From assembly GCF_019320115.1 (NCBI RefSeq), contig NC_089587.1, positions 83,139,603 to 83,203,602 of the forward strand: a stretch of DNA of 64,000 nucleotides, in the 5' to 3' direction. The position numbers and the translations under genes were made by a program. Under the pieces are notes generated by a model. It worked only from the letters and a program-made list of their open reading frames with translations. It was not told the origin of the DNA and did not search any database. Source of the stretch: Miscanthus floridulus. Taxonomy: Eukaryota; Streptophyta; Magnoliopsida; Poales; Poaceae. Shown piece by piece: positions 1 to 12,319 of this stretch (within the stretch, counting starts at the first letter, position 1; every line of letters begins with the position of its first letter).

Positions 1-1739
1 GGACCGAACCTGTTCCTGCCACAGACGACGCAGAGGAGAAGGACGATGCCTTCCCAATGCTGACTGGCGCCCTCATGATCTTCGGAGGATCAACGGTCTA
101 TGACTCCAAGTGTCGCTAGAATCTCGCACGCCGTGAGGTCTATACAGCCGGACCAGCCACGCCAGCCTTCCTCTAGTGGTCGGAATCCGCCATAACCTTT
201 GACTGGACCGACCATCTGGATGCCATCCCACATCCGGGAAGGTACCCGCTTGTCATCGATCCAATCGTCGGACCTAAGTGGCTCACGAAAGTACTGATGG
301 ACGGAGGCAGCGGCCTCAACATCATGTTCGCCAAGACGCTCAACAAAATGGGCGTCGATCAAACGAACCTCCACCCTATCTGAGCGCCTTTCCATGGCGT
401 CGTGCCTGGTAGGTAGGCTATGCCACTAGGGCAGATCAATCTGCCCGTCACTTTCAGGGATCGGTCCAATTACCGGACCGAGACCCTCACCTTCGACGTA
501 GTGGGGTTCCCAGGGACTTTCCATGCCATCTTGGGACGACCATGCTACATGAAGTTCATGGCCATCCCCAATTATACGTACCTTAAGCTGAAGATGTTGG
601 GTCCCCGCGGGGTCATCACCATCGGCACCTCCTTCCAGCGCGCTTATGAGTGTGAAGTCAAATGCTGCGGACACGCATCCGCAGTCATTGCCTCCGAAGA
701 GCTCGCCACCCTCAGGGAAGAGGACATTGAAGAGGCACCCGACGCGAAGAAATCAACCGGGTCGTTCGAATCGGTAGAAGGCTCCAGGGAGGTCCTCTTG
801 GACCCCAGCAGCTCTGAGGGCAAAAAAGTCCATATTGGGACCGCGCTCTCCTCCGAATAGGAAAGCACGCTCGTCGACTTCCTCCGCGACAACAAAGACA
901 TCTTTGCGTGGAAACCCTCGGATATGCTAGGCATCCCGAGGGAGGTCACCAAACATACTCTCCAGATCCTCCCGGGCTCCAAGCCGGTGAAGCAACACCT
1001 GCGCCGCTTCGACGAGGAGAAACGTAGGGCCATCGGTGAAGAGATAGCCAAACTACTGGCCACAGGATTCATTAAGGAGGTATACCACCCAGAGTGGTTA
1101 GCAAATCTCGTTCTTGTGCGGAAAAAGAGCAGGAAATGGAGAATGTGTGTCGATTATACCGGCCTCAATAAAGCGTGTCCAAAGGATCCGTTTCCTTTGC
1201 CACGAATAGACCAAATAGTAGATTCCACCTCGGGGTGCAAAACCCTCTACTTCCTTGACGCATACTCTGGCTACCATCAAATCACAATGAAAGAGTCCGA
1301 CCAGCTCGCGACATCTTTTATCACCCCCTTCAGATCGTTTTGCTACGTTTCATTGCCATTCGGTCTGAAGAATGCTGGGGCAACGTACCAGCGCTGTATG
1401 CTCAATTGCTTCAGAGACCTCATCAGGCGAACCATTGAGGCCTATGTCGATGACATCGTAGTCAAAACCAAACGAGCTAACCACCTTGTCGCCGACCTTG
1501 AGCAAACCTTTGCGAAACTTCAGGCAAACGGCATCAAACTCAATCCCAAAAAATGTGTTTTCGGGGTCCCGAGGGGCATGCTGCTCGGCTTCATCATCTC
1601 CGAGCGTGGCATCGAAGCCAACCCAGAGAAGATATCAGCCATCACAAGGATGGGCCTGATCCAAAACATAAAGGGGGTTCAGCGGATCATAGGGTGCCTC
1701 ACCGCCCTCAGCCGATTCATTTCGCACCTTGGTGAATGA
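1..1739 (+). pseudogene. Tat pol remnant: protease and reverse transcriptase
   Basis: One forward frame can be followed from before 288 to 1739 with stops at about 118, 382, 418, 858 and 1737. The protease active-site block LMDGGSGLNIMF has its Asp codon at 300-302. The RT follows with RKWRMCVDYTGLNKACPKD, FPLPRIDQIVD, YVSLPFGLKNAGATYQR and the catalytic YVDD at 1443-1454. In a live element this would process the polyprotein and copy the RNA genome inside cytoplasmic particles. The stops make translation of a whole protein impossible. Gag and the 5' LTR would lie upstream, outside the window. Confidence 0.9.
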
Positions 1740-1814
1740 GGACTCCCCCTTTATCGACTCCTAAAGAAAGCTAACCGCTTCGAGTGGACAGCCGAGGCTC
1801 AGGAGGCGCTTGAC

Positions 1815-2297
1815 ATGGTTAAGCGATTTCTAACTAAACCACCGGTCTTAGTTCCTCCATGCAATGGAGAATCCCTCCTACTCTATATATCGGCCACCAC
1901 CCAAGTGGTTAGCTCTGCCTTAGTAGTAGAGCGAGAGGAAGAGGGGCATGCCTTCAAGGTGCAGCGCCCTATGTATTTCATCAGCGAGGTGTTATCCGAC
2001 TCCAAAACCCGCTACTCCCAAATCCAGAAACTCCTCTACGCCGTCCTCATCACCAAAAGGAAGCTACGCCACTACTTTGAGTCACACCCCATGATAGTAG
2101 TGACGTCGTTCCCCCTCGGTGAGGTCATCCGTAGCCATGACGCTATGGGAAGAACCGCAAAGTGGGCACTCGAGCTGATGGATCAGGGTATTTCCTATGC
2201 TCCCCGAACAGCGATCAAATCTCAGGTACTAGCTGACTTCATCGTGGAGTGGATCGAGGTCCAGATGCCACCACTAGCCATCGATCAAGAGTACTAG
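1815..2297 (+). pseudogene. Tat pol remnant: classical RNase H domain
   Basis: This is a 160-residue open piece in the same frame as the RT upstream, separated from it by the stop at 1737. It carries LLYISATTQVVSSALVVERE and a block RPMYFISEVLSDSKTRYSQIQK, which correspond to the usual first RNase H of Ty3 elements, and it ends with VLADFIVEW before a TAG at 2295. The first strand of this domain normally carries a catalytic Asp (LYLAVS-type variants are common in the Tat lineage, where this domain is degenerate), so lack of a clear acidic triad here fits the family. It would degrade RNA in RNA:DNA hybrids. Confidence 0.8.
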
Positions 2298-2714
2298 ATA
2301 ATGTACTTCAACGGATCGCTGATGAAGAAGGGCGTCGGAGTAGGACTAGTCTTTGTATCTCCCCTTGGGGTCCACATGAGGTACATGGTTCGGCTCCATT
2401 TCCCCTCATCAAACAATACTGTAGAATACGAAGCGCTCATCAACGGCCTACGAATCGCCATCGAGCTGGGCATCCGACGCCTCGACGTCAGGGGCGACTC
2501 TCAGCTGGTCGTCAACCAGGTCATGAAAGAGTCATGCTACCACGACGCCAAGATGGAGGCATACTGTCAAGAAGTTCGACGGCTGGAGGATAAATTCGAT
2601 GGCCTCAAACTCAATCACATCCCTAGGCGCCTCAACAAAGCAGCCGACACGCTCGTAAAAGCAGCATCCGGCCGAGAGCCAGTCCCAACTGGCGTCTTTG
2701 CCAGTGACCAATAG
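2298..2714 (+). pseudogene. Tat pol remnant: archaeal-type second RNase H
   Basis: This piece starts directly after the TAG at 2295. Its blocks match the extra RNase H that Tat elements acquired: YFNGSLMKKGVGVGLVFVSP, NNTVEYEALINGL, LDVRGDSQLVVNQV and LNKAADTLVKAA. The Glu of EYEAL and the Asp of RGDS are present, and the last Asp is in KAADTL. The first catalytic residue is expected to be Asp in YFDGS, but the codon at 2310-2312 is AAC (Asn). A G-to-A change would explain this. The domain ends at a TAG at 2712. Its presence is the main reason for assigning the element to the Tat lineage. Confidence 0.85.
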
Positions 2715-4099
2715 AAACCCTCGATACACTATGCGGGGTCAGAACAAGCCGACGATGGCCCTTCTAGTCCGACCCCAGGGGCCGATCCGCCAACTGCTCC
2801 GCCCGACCCTGAGGTCATGGAGCTTGAAGAGGACCCAGCAATGGAGTCCAACCCTCCCAATGACTGGAGAATGCTTTACCTCGACTACCTCCTCCACGAC
2901 ACACTACCGACAGATAAGACAGAAGCCCGACGACTCACACGGCGCGCTAAGTCCTTCGTTCTTGTAGAAGGCGAACTCTACAAATGGAGTCACAACGGGA
3001 TTTTGCAACTCTATATCCCTAGCGAACAGGGAAAACTCCTACTGAGCGACATCCACGATGGAGTCTACGGTCATCATGCCACACCAAGAACGTTGGTTGG
3101 GAATGCATTCCGACAAGGCTTCTACTGGCCCACCACAGTAGCCGATGCTGAGCAAATTGTACGCACCTGTGAAGGGTGCCAGTACTACGCTCGGCAAACA
3201 CACCTCCCAGCCCAGGCTCTCCAGATGATCCCCATCACGTGGCCCTTTGCGGTCTGGGGGCTTGACCTGGTTAGGCCACTCAAAAGGCCCCCGAGGGCTT
3301 TACCCACCTGCTTATCACCATAGACAAGTTTACAAAATGGATTGAAGCTCGACCAATATCCACGATCAAATCCAAGCAAGCTGTGCTATTCTTCCTTGAC
3401 ATCGTCCATCGCTTTGGAGTACTGAACTCCATCATCACGGACAACGGCACGCAGTTCACCGGTAGGAAATTCGTTCAATTTTGTGATGAACAACACATCT
3501 GGATCGATTGGGTAGCCGTCGCACACCCCCGGACGAATGGGCAGGTCGAGCGTGCAAATGACATGCTTCTTCAAGGCCTTAAACCCAGAATTTTCAACCG
3601 ATTGAACAAATTCGGCGCACGCTGGCTAGCTGAGCTCTCGGCCATGCTCTGGAGCCTAAGGACAACTCCTAGCTGAGCCACCGGCTACACACCTTTCTTC
3701 ATGGTCTATGGTTCCGAGGCTGTTCTCCCAACGGACCTCGACTACAGAGCACTAAGAATCAGAGCATACGACGAATAGGGGGCTGAAGCATCTCACCAAG
3801 ACGCCATGGACCAGCTAGATGAAGCCCACGACATCGCCCTCCTCCGTTCAGCTAAGTACCAGCAGGCGTTACGATGGTACCACAGCCGATGGGTGTAGGG
3901 TCGAGCCTTCAACGTCGGAGACCTCGTCCTCCATCTTGTATAGAGCAACAAGGACCGCCACAAACTCTCCCTGCCCTGGGAAGGGCCCTACGTCGTCGCG
4001 GAAGTGCTTCGCCCAGACGCCTACCGGTTGAAAACCATCAACGGCGAGGTCTTCACCAACGCCTGGAACATCGAGCAGCTATGTCGTTTCTATCCTTAA
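2715..4099 (+). pseudogene. Tat pol remnant: integrase
   Basis: The N-terminal zinc-binding HHCC region is visible as YGHHATPRTLV, then CEGCQYYA. The catalytic core shows Asp in WGLDLV (3264-3266), Asp in ITDNGTQFTG (3440-3442) and Glu in NGQVERAN (3548-3550), so the D,D,E triad is intact. The frame changes near 3285-3300, and stops occur at 3674 (TGA), at about 3776 and near 3897 and 3940. The C-terminal block LPWEGPYVVAEVLRPDAYRL leads to a TAA at 4097. There is no chromodomain, as expected for Tat. Integrase would insert the cDNA in the nucleus; this copy cannot. Confidence 0.85.
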
Positions 4100-4711
4100 A
4101 ATAAGCTTACACTTCTTCCTTATCAGATTTTGTCATAACAAAACCCCGATCCTTAGTGACTTCCGACCCCTGCAAATCGTGAGGGGTCAGACCTCACTCG
4201 AGGGCTGGCATGTGATCGTAACATATGACATATGTAATACAAGTATTACGCTTGCAAAAAAACCTCCTGTGTTATATTTACAAACATTCTCTAAGTTTTC
4301 CATTCGCCTCATAAACGAGTCCCAAGGGCCAAGATTTTGGGAACAAATTCTAAATACAACTGGTAGGACTGCGAGACACCCACGCCCTAGTGGCTGCAAC
4401 CTCTTTGCTCACCAGTTCAATCAGAATTAGTTCACCTACGTTCCTAGCTTCTTATGACTTAGACCATGGGAAGGGTCAGAAAGCACTAAAATCATTCCTA
4501 CAAAAAGGAGAAAGATAAAAAATTGCTTGCCATAAGCAAAGGATGTAATTTTGTTCATTTTTTGCACAAATTTGTCACTTACAGAGCGATTTCATTACAA
4601 AAAGGAACAATATACTTATAAATTCAGAGGACTGTTTACTTGGGGGCTTTCCCACAAAGTTATTTCATTATAGTCTCTGCTTAGCTCTACTACAAGTACT
4701 ACTGTGGTCGC
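4100..4711 (+). other. Tat post-integrase non-coding region
   Basis: I see no coding domain here. The segment includes a short module at about 4160-4210 (GACCCCTGCAAATCG followed by GGGGTCAGACCT) that recurs with changes at 20043-20094 on the other side of the nested element. That recurrence supports the view that 4100-4865 and 17865-24319 are one interrupted region. Confidence 0.55.
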
Positions 4712-4866
4712 CGTGCCACGCTCTCCATCGACGATGCCCGGGGCATGTACATGGGCCAGCTCGTCTGCTGCGGCCGCCGTGCCATGCTCTCCATCGGTGA
4801 CGCCCGGGGCATGTACATGGGCCAGCTCATCTACTGCGGTCACCGTGCCACGCTCTCCATTGGCGA
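4712..4866 (+). repeat. 66 bp tandem repeat, 2.3 units
   Basis: Units start at 4712, 4778 and 4844, each beginning CGTGCCA. The period of 66 is a multiple of three. On the minus strand each unit reads as a 22-residue peptide containing DELAHVHAPG, open from 4915 to 4616. The third unit is cut by the chromovirus insertion at 4866-4870. Function unknown. Confidence 0.85.
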
Positions 4867-4870
4867 CATC
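4866..4870. repeat. Target-site duplication ACATC, left copy
   Basis: ACATC lies directly before the left LTR at 4871 and again at 17860-17864 directly after the right LTR. A 5 bp duplication is normal for Ty3 integrase, and it fixes both ends of the nested element. Confidence 0.9.
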
Positions 4871-7800
4871 TGTGGCAGAACCTCCTAAGTTATAGGGCCC
4901 ACATGCACCTGTCACTGTCCGACGACCTTTGACATTTATGCATATGTTCCTGGTAACTTAAGAAGACTATCGGGTGTCCCCGGGGAACCCCGAATCATCC
5001 ACGATTTCCGAGCAGGATCACATTACAAAGTCATTGCAGTATTACAACATTTATTCAAATATCAGCACCAGAGTAAAAACAGCAGAAGTCTTACGATAAC
5101 ATAGTTTACAAACCAGTTATTTCAAACCTTACAAACTAAGTTCGATAATTATTACAAACCATAGTAGTAGTGGAGTGGCATAATTAACATATACATAACA
5201 CACAAAATAAACATCCTGCCCAAGGATCACACATTTACTTCTCATTGTCAGAACGAACAATAGTCATGCAGCACGATCCAAAACAGATCTGCTCATGAGG
5301 CTCACCTGCAACAAGGGTCAACGAACCCTGAGTACAAAAGTACTCAACAAGACTTAACCAAAATAAAACTGATAGAACTCAGGAATGTTGGCTCATGGGA
5401 TTTAAGGTATGGCTTTAACAATAATCAAAGTTCTTTTGCGTAAAAGCTCTTTAACAAAGTTGTTTAATTCAAAGGTAAAACTCTATAAGTACCTCATATG
5501 AATCTGCCATGATCCATAATGAGATCATGAACTTCATATCAATCTCTTTCGCAAACCTTTCTCAAGTTCCAGTTATTAATACTACGATGATGAACAGTGA
5601 GTTGAGTCTCCATAACCGAGGAGCAACGATGATTCGAACCAATTAAACCCAGCTGGGAATTCCAGACCATATGACATATGCAGGTCCCCGACCTACATAC
5701 ACCAACCTGCACTCAGATCCTCTAAAACAAGAACGGGTCCACGCCACCCGAGAATATAGTACTCCACCAATCCAGCCCATGGCCACGTGGGTACATGCTA
5801 TTCCCGCCATCTCTCCACTCCCAGTGCGCGAGTAGCCATTCTCGTACTAGAATCGCCAAGTTAAGGCTTACTGGAGTATGTGGTTAGTACTACAAATTCT
5901 CACCTCATGCAATTCAACAATGGACGTGCCTTAATCGACACAGGCGGAAAGAACTTGCTCACAAGACCTCCATGTCTTGTGGCTCACACACACCGAGTCT
6001 GCCCGGTCTAGATTTATTACTCCACATTCCCATATCACATGATAACATAAGTAACCAAGGTTCCATTTGAAACTTGCATGTGACAGTTAATCACCTGACT
6101 TCATCGTTCTACGCAAAGCTAAGCAAAACTAGGCATATACGAATTTAAAACTGGTAATATGGTAAATATGGAATAACAAGGTTGGTAATGCACCAATTAG
6201 GCTCTTACTTAACTCCTAATCACTTAATGCAGTAACGGAAAGTAAAAGTGAAATTAATTTATAAAACACAAGGTAGGGTTGTATGCATCCAGGGCTTGCC
6301 TTCGTTGATGGAAAAGTCCGGTTCCTACGACGTTTCACAAGTATTCGATCCGACCTCAATAGATGGATTAACCTCCTCAACAACTTGATTAACTACCACG
6401 TGTTCACCTTCATTTACTACATGTAATAACAATGCCATGTTTAACATGATGCGGAATATGAAACATGATGCTCGATGATGGATGCAAAATTAATAATTGG
6501 AATACAACTTTCCTTCACGGTACAGTTGCAAGTCAAACAGACTAAATCTTTTTCATAACACATACATCAATTGCCAAGGATCATTATCAACTAATGACCC
6601 AAGGTCATCACTCAATCCAAAATTTCAAACAAAACCTAAATCATTAAAGGTTACTATTTGCTTTTATGAATTAATTATTTAATTCAAAATTATGAAATAA
6701 ATCAACTTATTCTAATTGAGCTCAAAATTTTAGTACATGTTCATTACATGATAACTAAGTGGCAAAACAAATTTCATAATTTTTGGACAATTAAATAAGC
6801 CTAGAAAAATCATGGAAATCCATTTATTAATAAATTGAGCAATTTTTATCATATTCAAAATTTACTGAAAAACATTATTTCATATTTTTCTTAAATACTA
6901 TACATCACAGAGAAGTCACACAAAAATTTTCATAATTTTTCGAGCTCTAAATAAATCTACACAAAAATAACAAAAGCAGACACTATTCATTCAAATCTGA
7001 AAATAGAAAAATCCATTTGAACGCTGAGTCACTGACAACCCGACCCCACCTGTCATCCCTAACCTCCGACGTTGACCACGGTAGCGACGGCTCTAACCAG
7101 CGATTCCTCGCCGACGGTGAGATCACCGGCGATGGCGATAGCACCAACATGTTCTACACTACTAAGCGCACCTATAGACGTACTTAGATGCACCGATTAT
7201 GACTCAATTCTAGCTCAACGTCGACCATGGTGGACACGGTGCCTCAGCGGTACTACGCTAGTGACTACAGGCCGGTAGTGGTTAAACTAAAGGTTGAGGA
7301 AGCACCAGCAGCTTACCCTAAACACAACTGAGCAGATAACAAGGTCAGAGAAGCAACGGTGACGTGGGTCGATGTCCACGGTGATCACGGTGGCGCAAGG
7401 GTCATCGATGATGGTGTGCCAGCGACTGAAGTGGACAAAACGGCCAAGCAACAATGAAATTAGCACTACTGCATCGAGACAAAGCCAAAGGTACACCAAT
7501 CAAGGGCAACGGCTCACCGATGGGCTCTGGCCACGGAGAGGTCGGTGGTGGCGGTGCTTCGGCCGGCTCTGAGGACAAAAACGGCGTGCGGTGACACTGG
7601 ACTGCTAGAGGTGAAGCAAATAGGCCAGGAATGAGCAAGAGTGCGGGGTGGAGAGAATGGCAGACGCAATTGGCATGAGGTGCGACGGTGAGGATGAATT
7701 CTGTGAGCACAGCAAGGTCACCGGCGATGGCGAAAACAGAGCAAGGGAGAAGAGCAACGATGACGATGGTTCAGGCTAAAAAGGGTGGCCAGGAAGCTCA

Positions 7801-8459
7801 AGGAAGCCACGACGAAGCCTTTACCGCACCAACGCAACACCAAGGACGACCACGACACGCCTGGAACACCGAAGAAGGTCGCCGGCCATGTAGCTACGGC
7901 GGTGAACACTGTTCACAGTAATTACAAGTTTGCCATTCACCAAAATTCACAAATTACTCTCAAATTTGCATAACAACTCAAAAATCTCCAAAAATAAAAG
8001 TTGTTCAAAATCAAAAGTTCTACAACTTTGCTTTTATAACCAACTCCTAATTCGGTCTAGATTTTGAAATGAACTTTTGAATTCAAATGGGAAAATTTAA
8101 CGAATTACGCCTTTTTGAATTACTCCAAATTTTACTAAACAACTTGAAAAACTCCAAAAACAAACTTTGCTTAACTTGTCAAGCTCTACACTTTTGATTT
8201 TGGGATCAACCCCAAAATATGCTTAGATTTTGAAATAGATTTTCAGGGTAAGATTTAAATGCTGAAAATTAGGGTTTTCTCGAAAAATTCAAAATCCAAC
8301 AAACTTTGAACTTAAGTCAAACAATACAATTCAACACATACCACATGAATATAAACTTGTTTTAGTGTATGCATCTCAAAGTTTTTAATATGACCAATTG
8401 CCTTGCAATGCATATGATGATATGACAGTTTTAGTATTTTAAACACCCGGTGTGTTATA
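4871..8459 (-). repeat. 3' LTR of the chromovirus
   Basis: Aligns over its full 3,589 bp with 14271-17859. It is on the downstream side because the polypurine tract lies just to its right. It contains one copy of the exon-like block described at 6300-6416, here with an in-frame stop. Confidence 0.92.
6300..6416 (-). other. Exon-like mini-ORF inside Tekay-type LTR, copy 1
   Basis: On the minus strand this 117-base block follows an AG (6417-6418) and is followed by GCAAGCCC, a match to GC-AG intron donors. It reads in the same phase as the copies at 15701, 34768 and 57938 and ends INE before the conserved GKP. It carries one in-frame TAG, so this copy is broken. Splicing is a proposal, not something the sequence proves. 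Confidence 0.45.
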
Positions 8460-8461
8460 AT

Positions 8462-8471
8462 CCTTTCCCCT
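8462..8471 (-). promoter_or_regulatory. Polypurine tract of the chromovirus
   Basis: The minus strand reads AGGGGAAAGG two bases upstream of the 3' LTR. This is where plus-strand DNA synthesis is primed in Ty3 elements. Confidence 0.8.
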
Positions 8472-8627
8472 AAAAGAAATCTCACCCCGAGATTCAAAGC
8501 CATAGAGTAAGTAATGGAAAAGGAAATGTGTCAGTCCAAAAATATCCAGAACTTGTCCATAAAATGACTGAGGTTCCTTTACAAAACATAATTTGTAGCA
8601 ACCGAGCTCAACTAACATTACTCTATT

Positions 8628-9759
8628 CTATATTGACGCTAGAAACTCTAGAAACTTTTCTAACAAGTAATCTTCTGATTCCCAAGTAGCTTCCTCTTCT
8701 GAATGTTGATTTCATTGTATTTTATAGAACTTGATTGTTCATCTTCGAGTAACACGATCTTTCTGATCTAACACTCGGATAGGATATTCGGAGTAAGTTC
8801 AATCCAGTTCTAGTTCCACTCCTTCAACTTCAACATTCTGTTCAGGCACTCAGAGACACTTCTTCAATTGAGAAACATGGAACACATCATGCACAGCTAC
8901 GAGATGTTCAGGTAACTTCAAGCGATATGCCACTTTTCCATATCTCTCCAAAATTTGATATGGTCCAATATATCGGGGTGCCAACTTTCCTTTAACACCA
9001 AAACGGGTAACTCCCTTCATTGGTGATACTTTCAGATATACAAAATCTCCTTTGTTAAATACCAATGGTCTCCATCTTCTATCCACATAACTCTTTTGTC
9101 GGGATTGAGCTATCTTCAAATTACTCTGTATTTGCCTAACCTTGTCTTCTGTTTCTTTCACAAGGTCAACTCCAAAGAATCTTCTTTCTCCAGGCTCAGA
9201 CCAACTCAACAATGTTCTGCATCTACGACCATAGAGTGCTTCAAATGGAGCCATTCTAATGCTTTCCTGATAACTATTGTTGTATGAGAACTCGGCCAAA
9301 GGTAAGCACTCATCCCACTTATTGGAATAATTAAAGACACAACATCTTAACATGTCTTCAAGTACTTGATTGACTCTTTCAGTCTGCCCATCAGTCTGTG
9401 GATGATAAGCTATATTATACAGAAGTTTGGTACCTAACGAAGCATGTAAGTGTTTCCAAAAGCTGGAGACAAACTGTGTACCCCTATCTGACACTATGGT
9501 TTTTGGTACCCCATGCAAACTCATGATTCTTGCTAAGTACATCATGGCATATTGGATCGTGGGATATATTATCTTAACTGAAAGAAAATATGCTGACTTA
9601 GTGAGTCAATCTATGATAACCCACACTAAGTCAAATCCCTTTGATGTCTTGGGTAGACCAAGAATAAAATCCATACTTATGTCCTCCCACTTCCAAGATG
9701 GAATAGGTAATGGTTGTAATTCACCAGCAGACCTCAAATGTATAGCTTTTACCTTTTGA
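8628..9759 (-). pseudogene. Chromovirus integrase and chromodomain, decayed
   Basis: The minus strand encodes the integrase core with VSDRGTQFVSSFW and YHPQTDGQTERVNQ, then GPYQILERYGKVAYRL and HDVFHVSQLKKCL. A TGA at 9606-9608 splits the core near WVIID. After the stop that follows KKCL the same frame continues with RVLDQKDRVTRR, FYKIQ and EEATWESEDYL, which is a recognisable chromodomain, ending at a TAG at 8628-8630. This domain contains TGA where Arg or Trp is expected. In chromoviruses it binds modified histones and steers insertion to heterochromatin. Zinc-finger residues of the integrase lie further right, about 9760-9900. Confidence 0.88.
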
Positions 9760-11719
9760 CAAGTATCACACTTTGCTATATATCTAGCAATCTCTATTTT
9801 CATTTTAGTCCACCAGAATCTTTGCTTCAAATCATGGTACATCTTGTTGCTTCCCAGATAGATAGATAACCTAGTAGCATGTGCCTCATCTAGAATTGAC
9901 TGCCGCAACTCAGGAACTTTTGGTACCACCAGGCGATCCTTGAACCATAACACATCTTCATCATCTATGCTAAAGCATTCCGCTTTTCCATTCTTGACTT
10001 TTTCCTTGATATGGGCTATACCCTTGTTTTCCTTCTGAGCAGCAATAACTTGATCTCGAATAGTAGCTTCAACAATTATGTTGGTCAAACTTCTTTGTTG
10101 AATTACTTCTACATTCAACTTCTCCATTTCTTGGCATAAATTCAAACCCATTGTTCTCACTGTCAGACAATTGCAATAACTTTTGCGACTAAGGGCATCT
10201 GCAACCACATTTGCTTTACCCAGGTGATAATGTACTTCCAAATCATAATCCTTAATCAGTTCTAACCATCTTCTTTGTCGCATGTTCAATTCTGACTGAG
10301 TAAAGATATACTTTAAGCTCTTGTGGTCTGTATACATATGGCACGTATTACCAAGCAGGTAATGCCGCCAAATCTTTAGAGCATGAACCCCAGCTGCTAA
10401 CTCCAGATCATGAGTCGGATAGTGTTCTTCATGCTGCTTAAGTTGCCTAGACGCATAGGCAATGACTCGGCCTTCTTGCATCAACACACATCCAATACCA
10501 ATACCTGAAGCATCACAATAAACATCAAACAGCTTCTCGATATTAGGTTGGGCTAATACTGGTGCAATAGTCAACAATCTCTTAAAGGTCTGGAAAGCCT
10601 CTTCACAATCAGATGACCAGACAAACTTGACTTGGTTCTTCAACAATTTAGTTATGGACTTTGATACTTTAGAGAAATCTAGAATAAATCGACGGTAATA
10701 CCCCGCCAATCCTAGAAAACTCTGAACTTTATGAACTGTGGTTGGCGGTTTCTAGTCAAGCACATCCTTCACTTTGCTAGGATCAACTACAACTCCTTCG
10801 GCTGACAAGACATGTCTAAGAAATTGAACTTCCTTAAGCCAAAAATCACACTTGCTGAACTTGGCATATAGTTGATGTTCTCTCAAGCGGGTCAGAACAA
10901 TTCTGAGATGTTCCGCATGTTCTTTCTTATTGTTGGAATATACAAGAATGTCATCAATAAACACCACTACAAACTTGTCTAGCTCAGGCATGAATACTGA
11001 GTTTATCAGATACATGAAATGAGTGGGAGCATTTGTCAAACCAAAAGACATTACCAGGTATTCATATAATCCATATCTTGTGGTAAATGCTGTTTTGGGA
11101 ATATCTTCAGGCTTTATCTTGATTTGGTGATATCCTGATCTCAAATCTATCTTGGAGAAAACTTTGGCTCCGGCCAATTGATCAAAAAGTAAATCTATCC
11201 GAGGTAATGGATACTTATTCTTGATGGTCACTTCATTCAACGGACGATAGTCAACACATAACCTCAGGGTCTCATCTTTCTTTTTCACAAAAATTGCTGG
11301 ACATCCCCAAGGTGAGGAACTAGGTTGGATAAACCCCTTCTCAGTTAATTCTTGTAACTGAGCCTTCAACTCGGCCAATTCCTTAGGTGGCATCCTATAA
11401 GCTCTCTGAGAAATCGGAGCTATTCCAGGTTGTAACTCTATATTAAACTGTACATCCCTATCAGGTGGTAGACCGGGTAAATCTTTAGGAAACACATCCG
11501 AAAATTCACACACTACCAGAATATCTCTAATCTCATTGACAGCAGTTGCACAAACCTTGCCCACTGATCTTCTTAGGGTTGGAAGTTGGATGAGAAGTTG
11601 AGAATTACTATCAGGCAAACTTACTCTTAATGTCCTATTCAAAGCATCTATAACAGCCTTATGCTGATACATCTAATTCATTCCCAAGATTACATCTATA
11701 TCCTAATCCTTAAGGATAA
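9760..11719 (-). pseudogene. Chromovirus reverse transcriptase and RNase H, decayed
   Basis: RT motifs on the minus strand are [58 protein letters not shown] and the catalytic FIDD at 10950-10961. A TAG at 10752-10754 separates RT from the connection region [10 protein letters not shown]. RNase H follows with [39 protein letters not shown] and [10 protein letters not shown]. The integrase zinc finger begins within this stretch ([20 protein letters not shown]). The catalytic residues are kept, so decay here is by nonsense changes rather than loss of active sites. A frameshift near 11725 separates this from the protease. Confidence 0.9.
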
Positions 11720-12319
11720 TCATGGTAGTGGGAAAATATGCCCACCCAGGTTTATGGGTACCTGGTATACCATTTCCTTAGTACACAGACGTCCCCCGGG
11801 CGACTGTATAAAGAAACTTTCCTTCGTTGCCCCAATTGAAATTTCATACTTCACAACAAATGTTCTATTGATGAATGAATAAGATGCGCCAGAATCAAAA
11901 AGTATAACTGCAGGGTGATTGGCAATAGGAAACATACCCATCATCACTAGCTCCCCTTCTGGAATTTCTCTAGCTTGAATATAGAACACCCGTCCTGTCT
12001 TCCTCTCATCTTTGCCCTTCTGAGCATTCTGATTGGGGTTCTTGTTTGGTGCCTGACCCTGTTGTTGGTTGGCAGGGGCCTTCTGATAATTTTGATTAGC
12101 CTGCCTAGGATATGGACATTTCCTAGAGAAATGACCAGTCCTTCCACAATTGTAACATGGATAGTTGTGACCCTGGGACGTTGGAGCATTGCCACCAGGA
12201 GCATTGGTCGACTGTGAGTTCGGGTAGGTTATAGCAGGACGGACATTTGACTGTTGCTCGGCTTGGAACTGTGGCGGACGATAAGGAGGACGATTATGAT
12301 GTACTGGATGATAAATCAC
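11720..12319 (-). pseudogene. Chromovirus gag C-terminus, zinc knuckle and protease
   Basis: This open piece of 199 residues begins just after a stop and carries the CCHC zinc knuckle CYNCGRTGHFSRKCP, a basic Gln/Asn-rich linker, and the aspartic protease motif ILFDSGASYSFI with its Asp codon at 11894-11896. Gag packages the RNA; the protease cuts the polyprotein. A one-base deletion near 11725 changes frame, so RT could not be made as a fusion with this piece. Confidence 0.88.
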
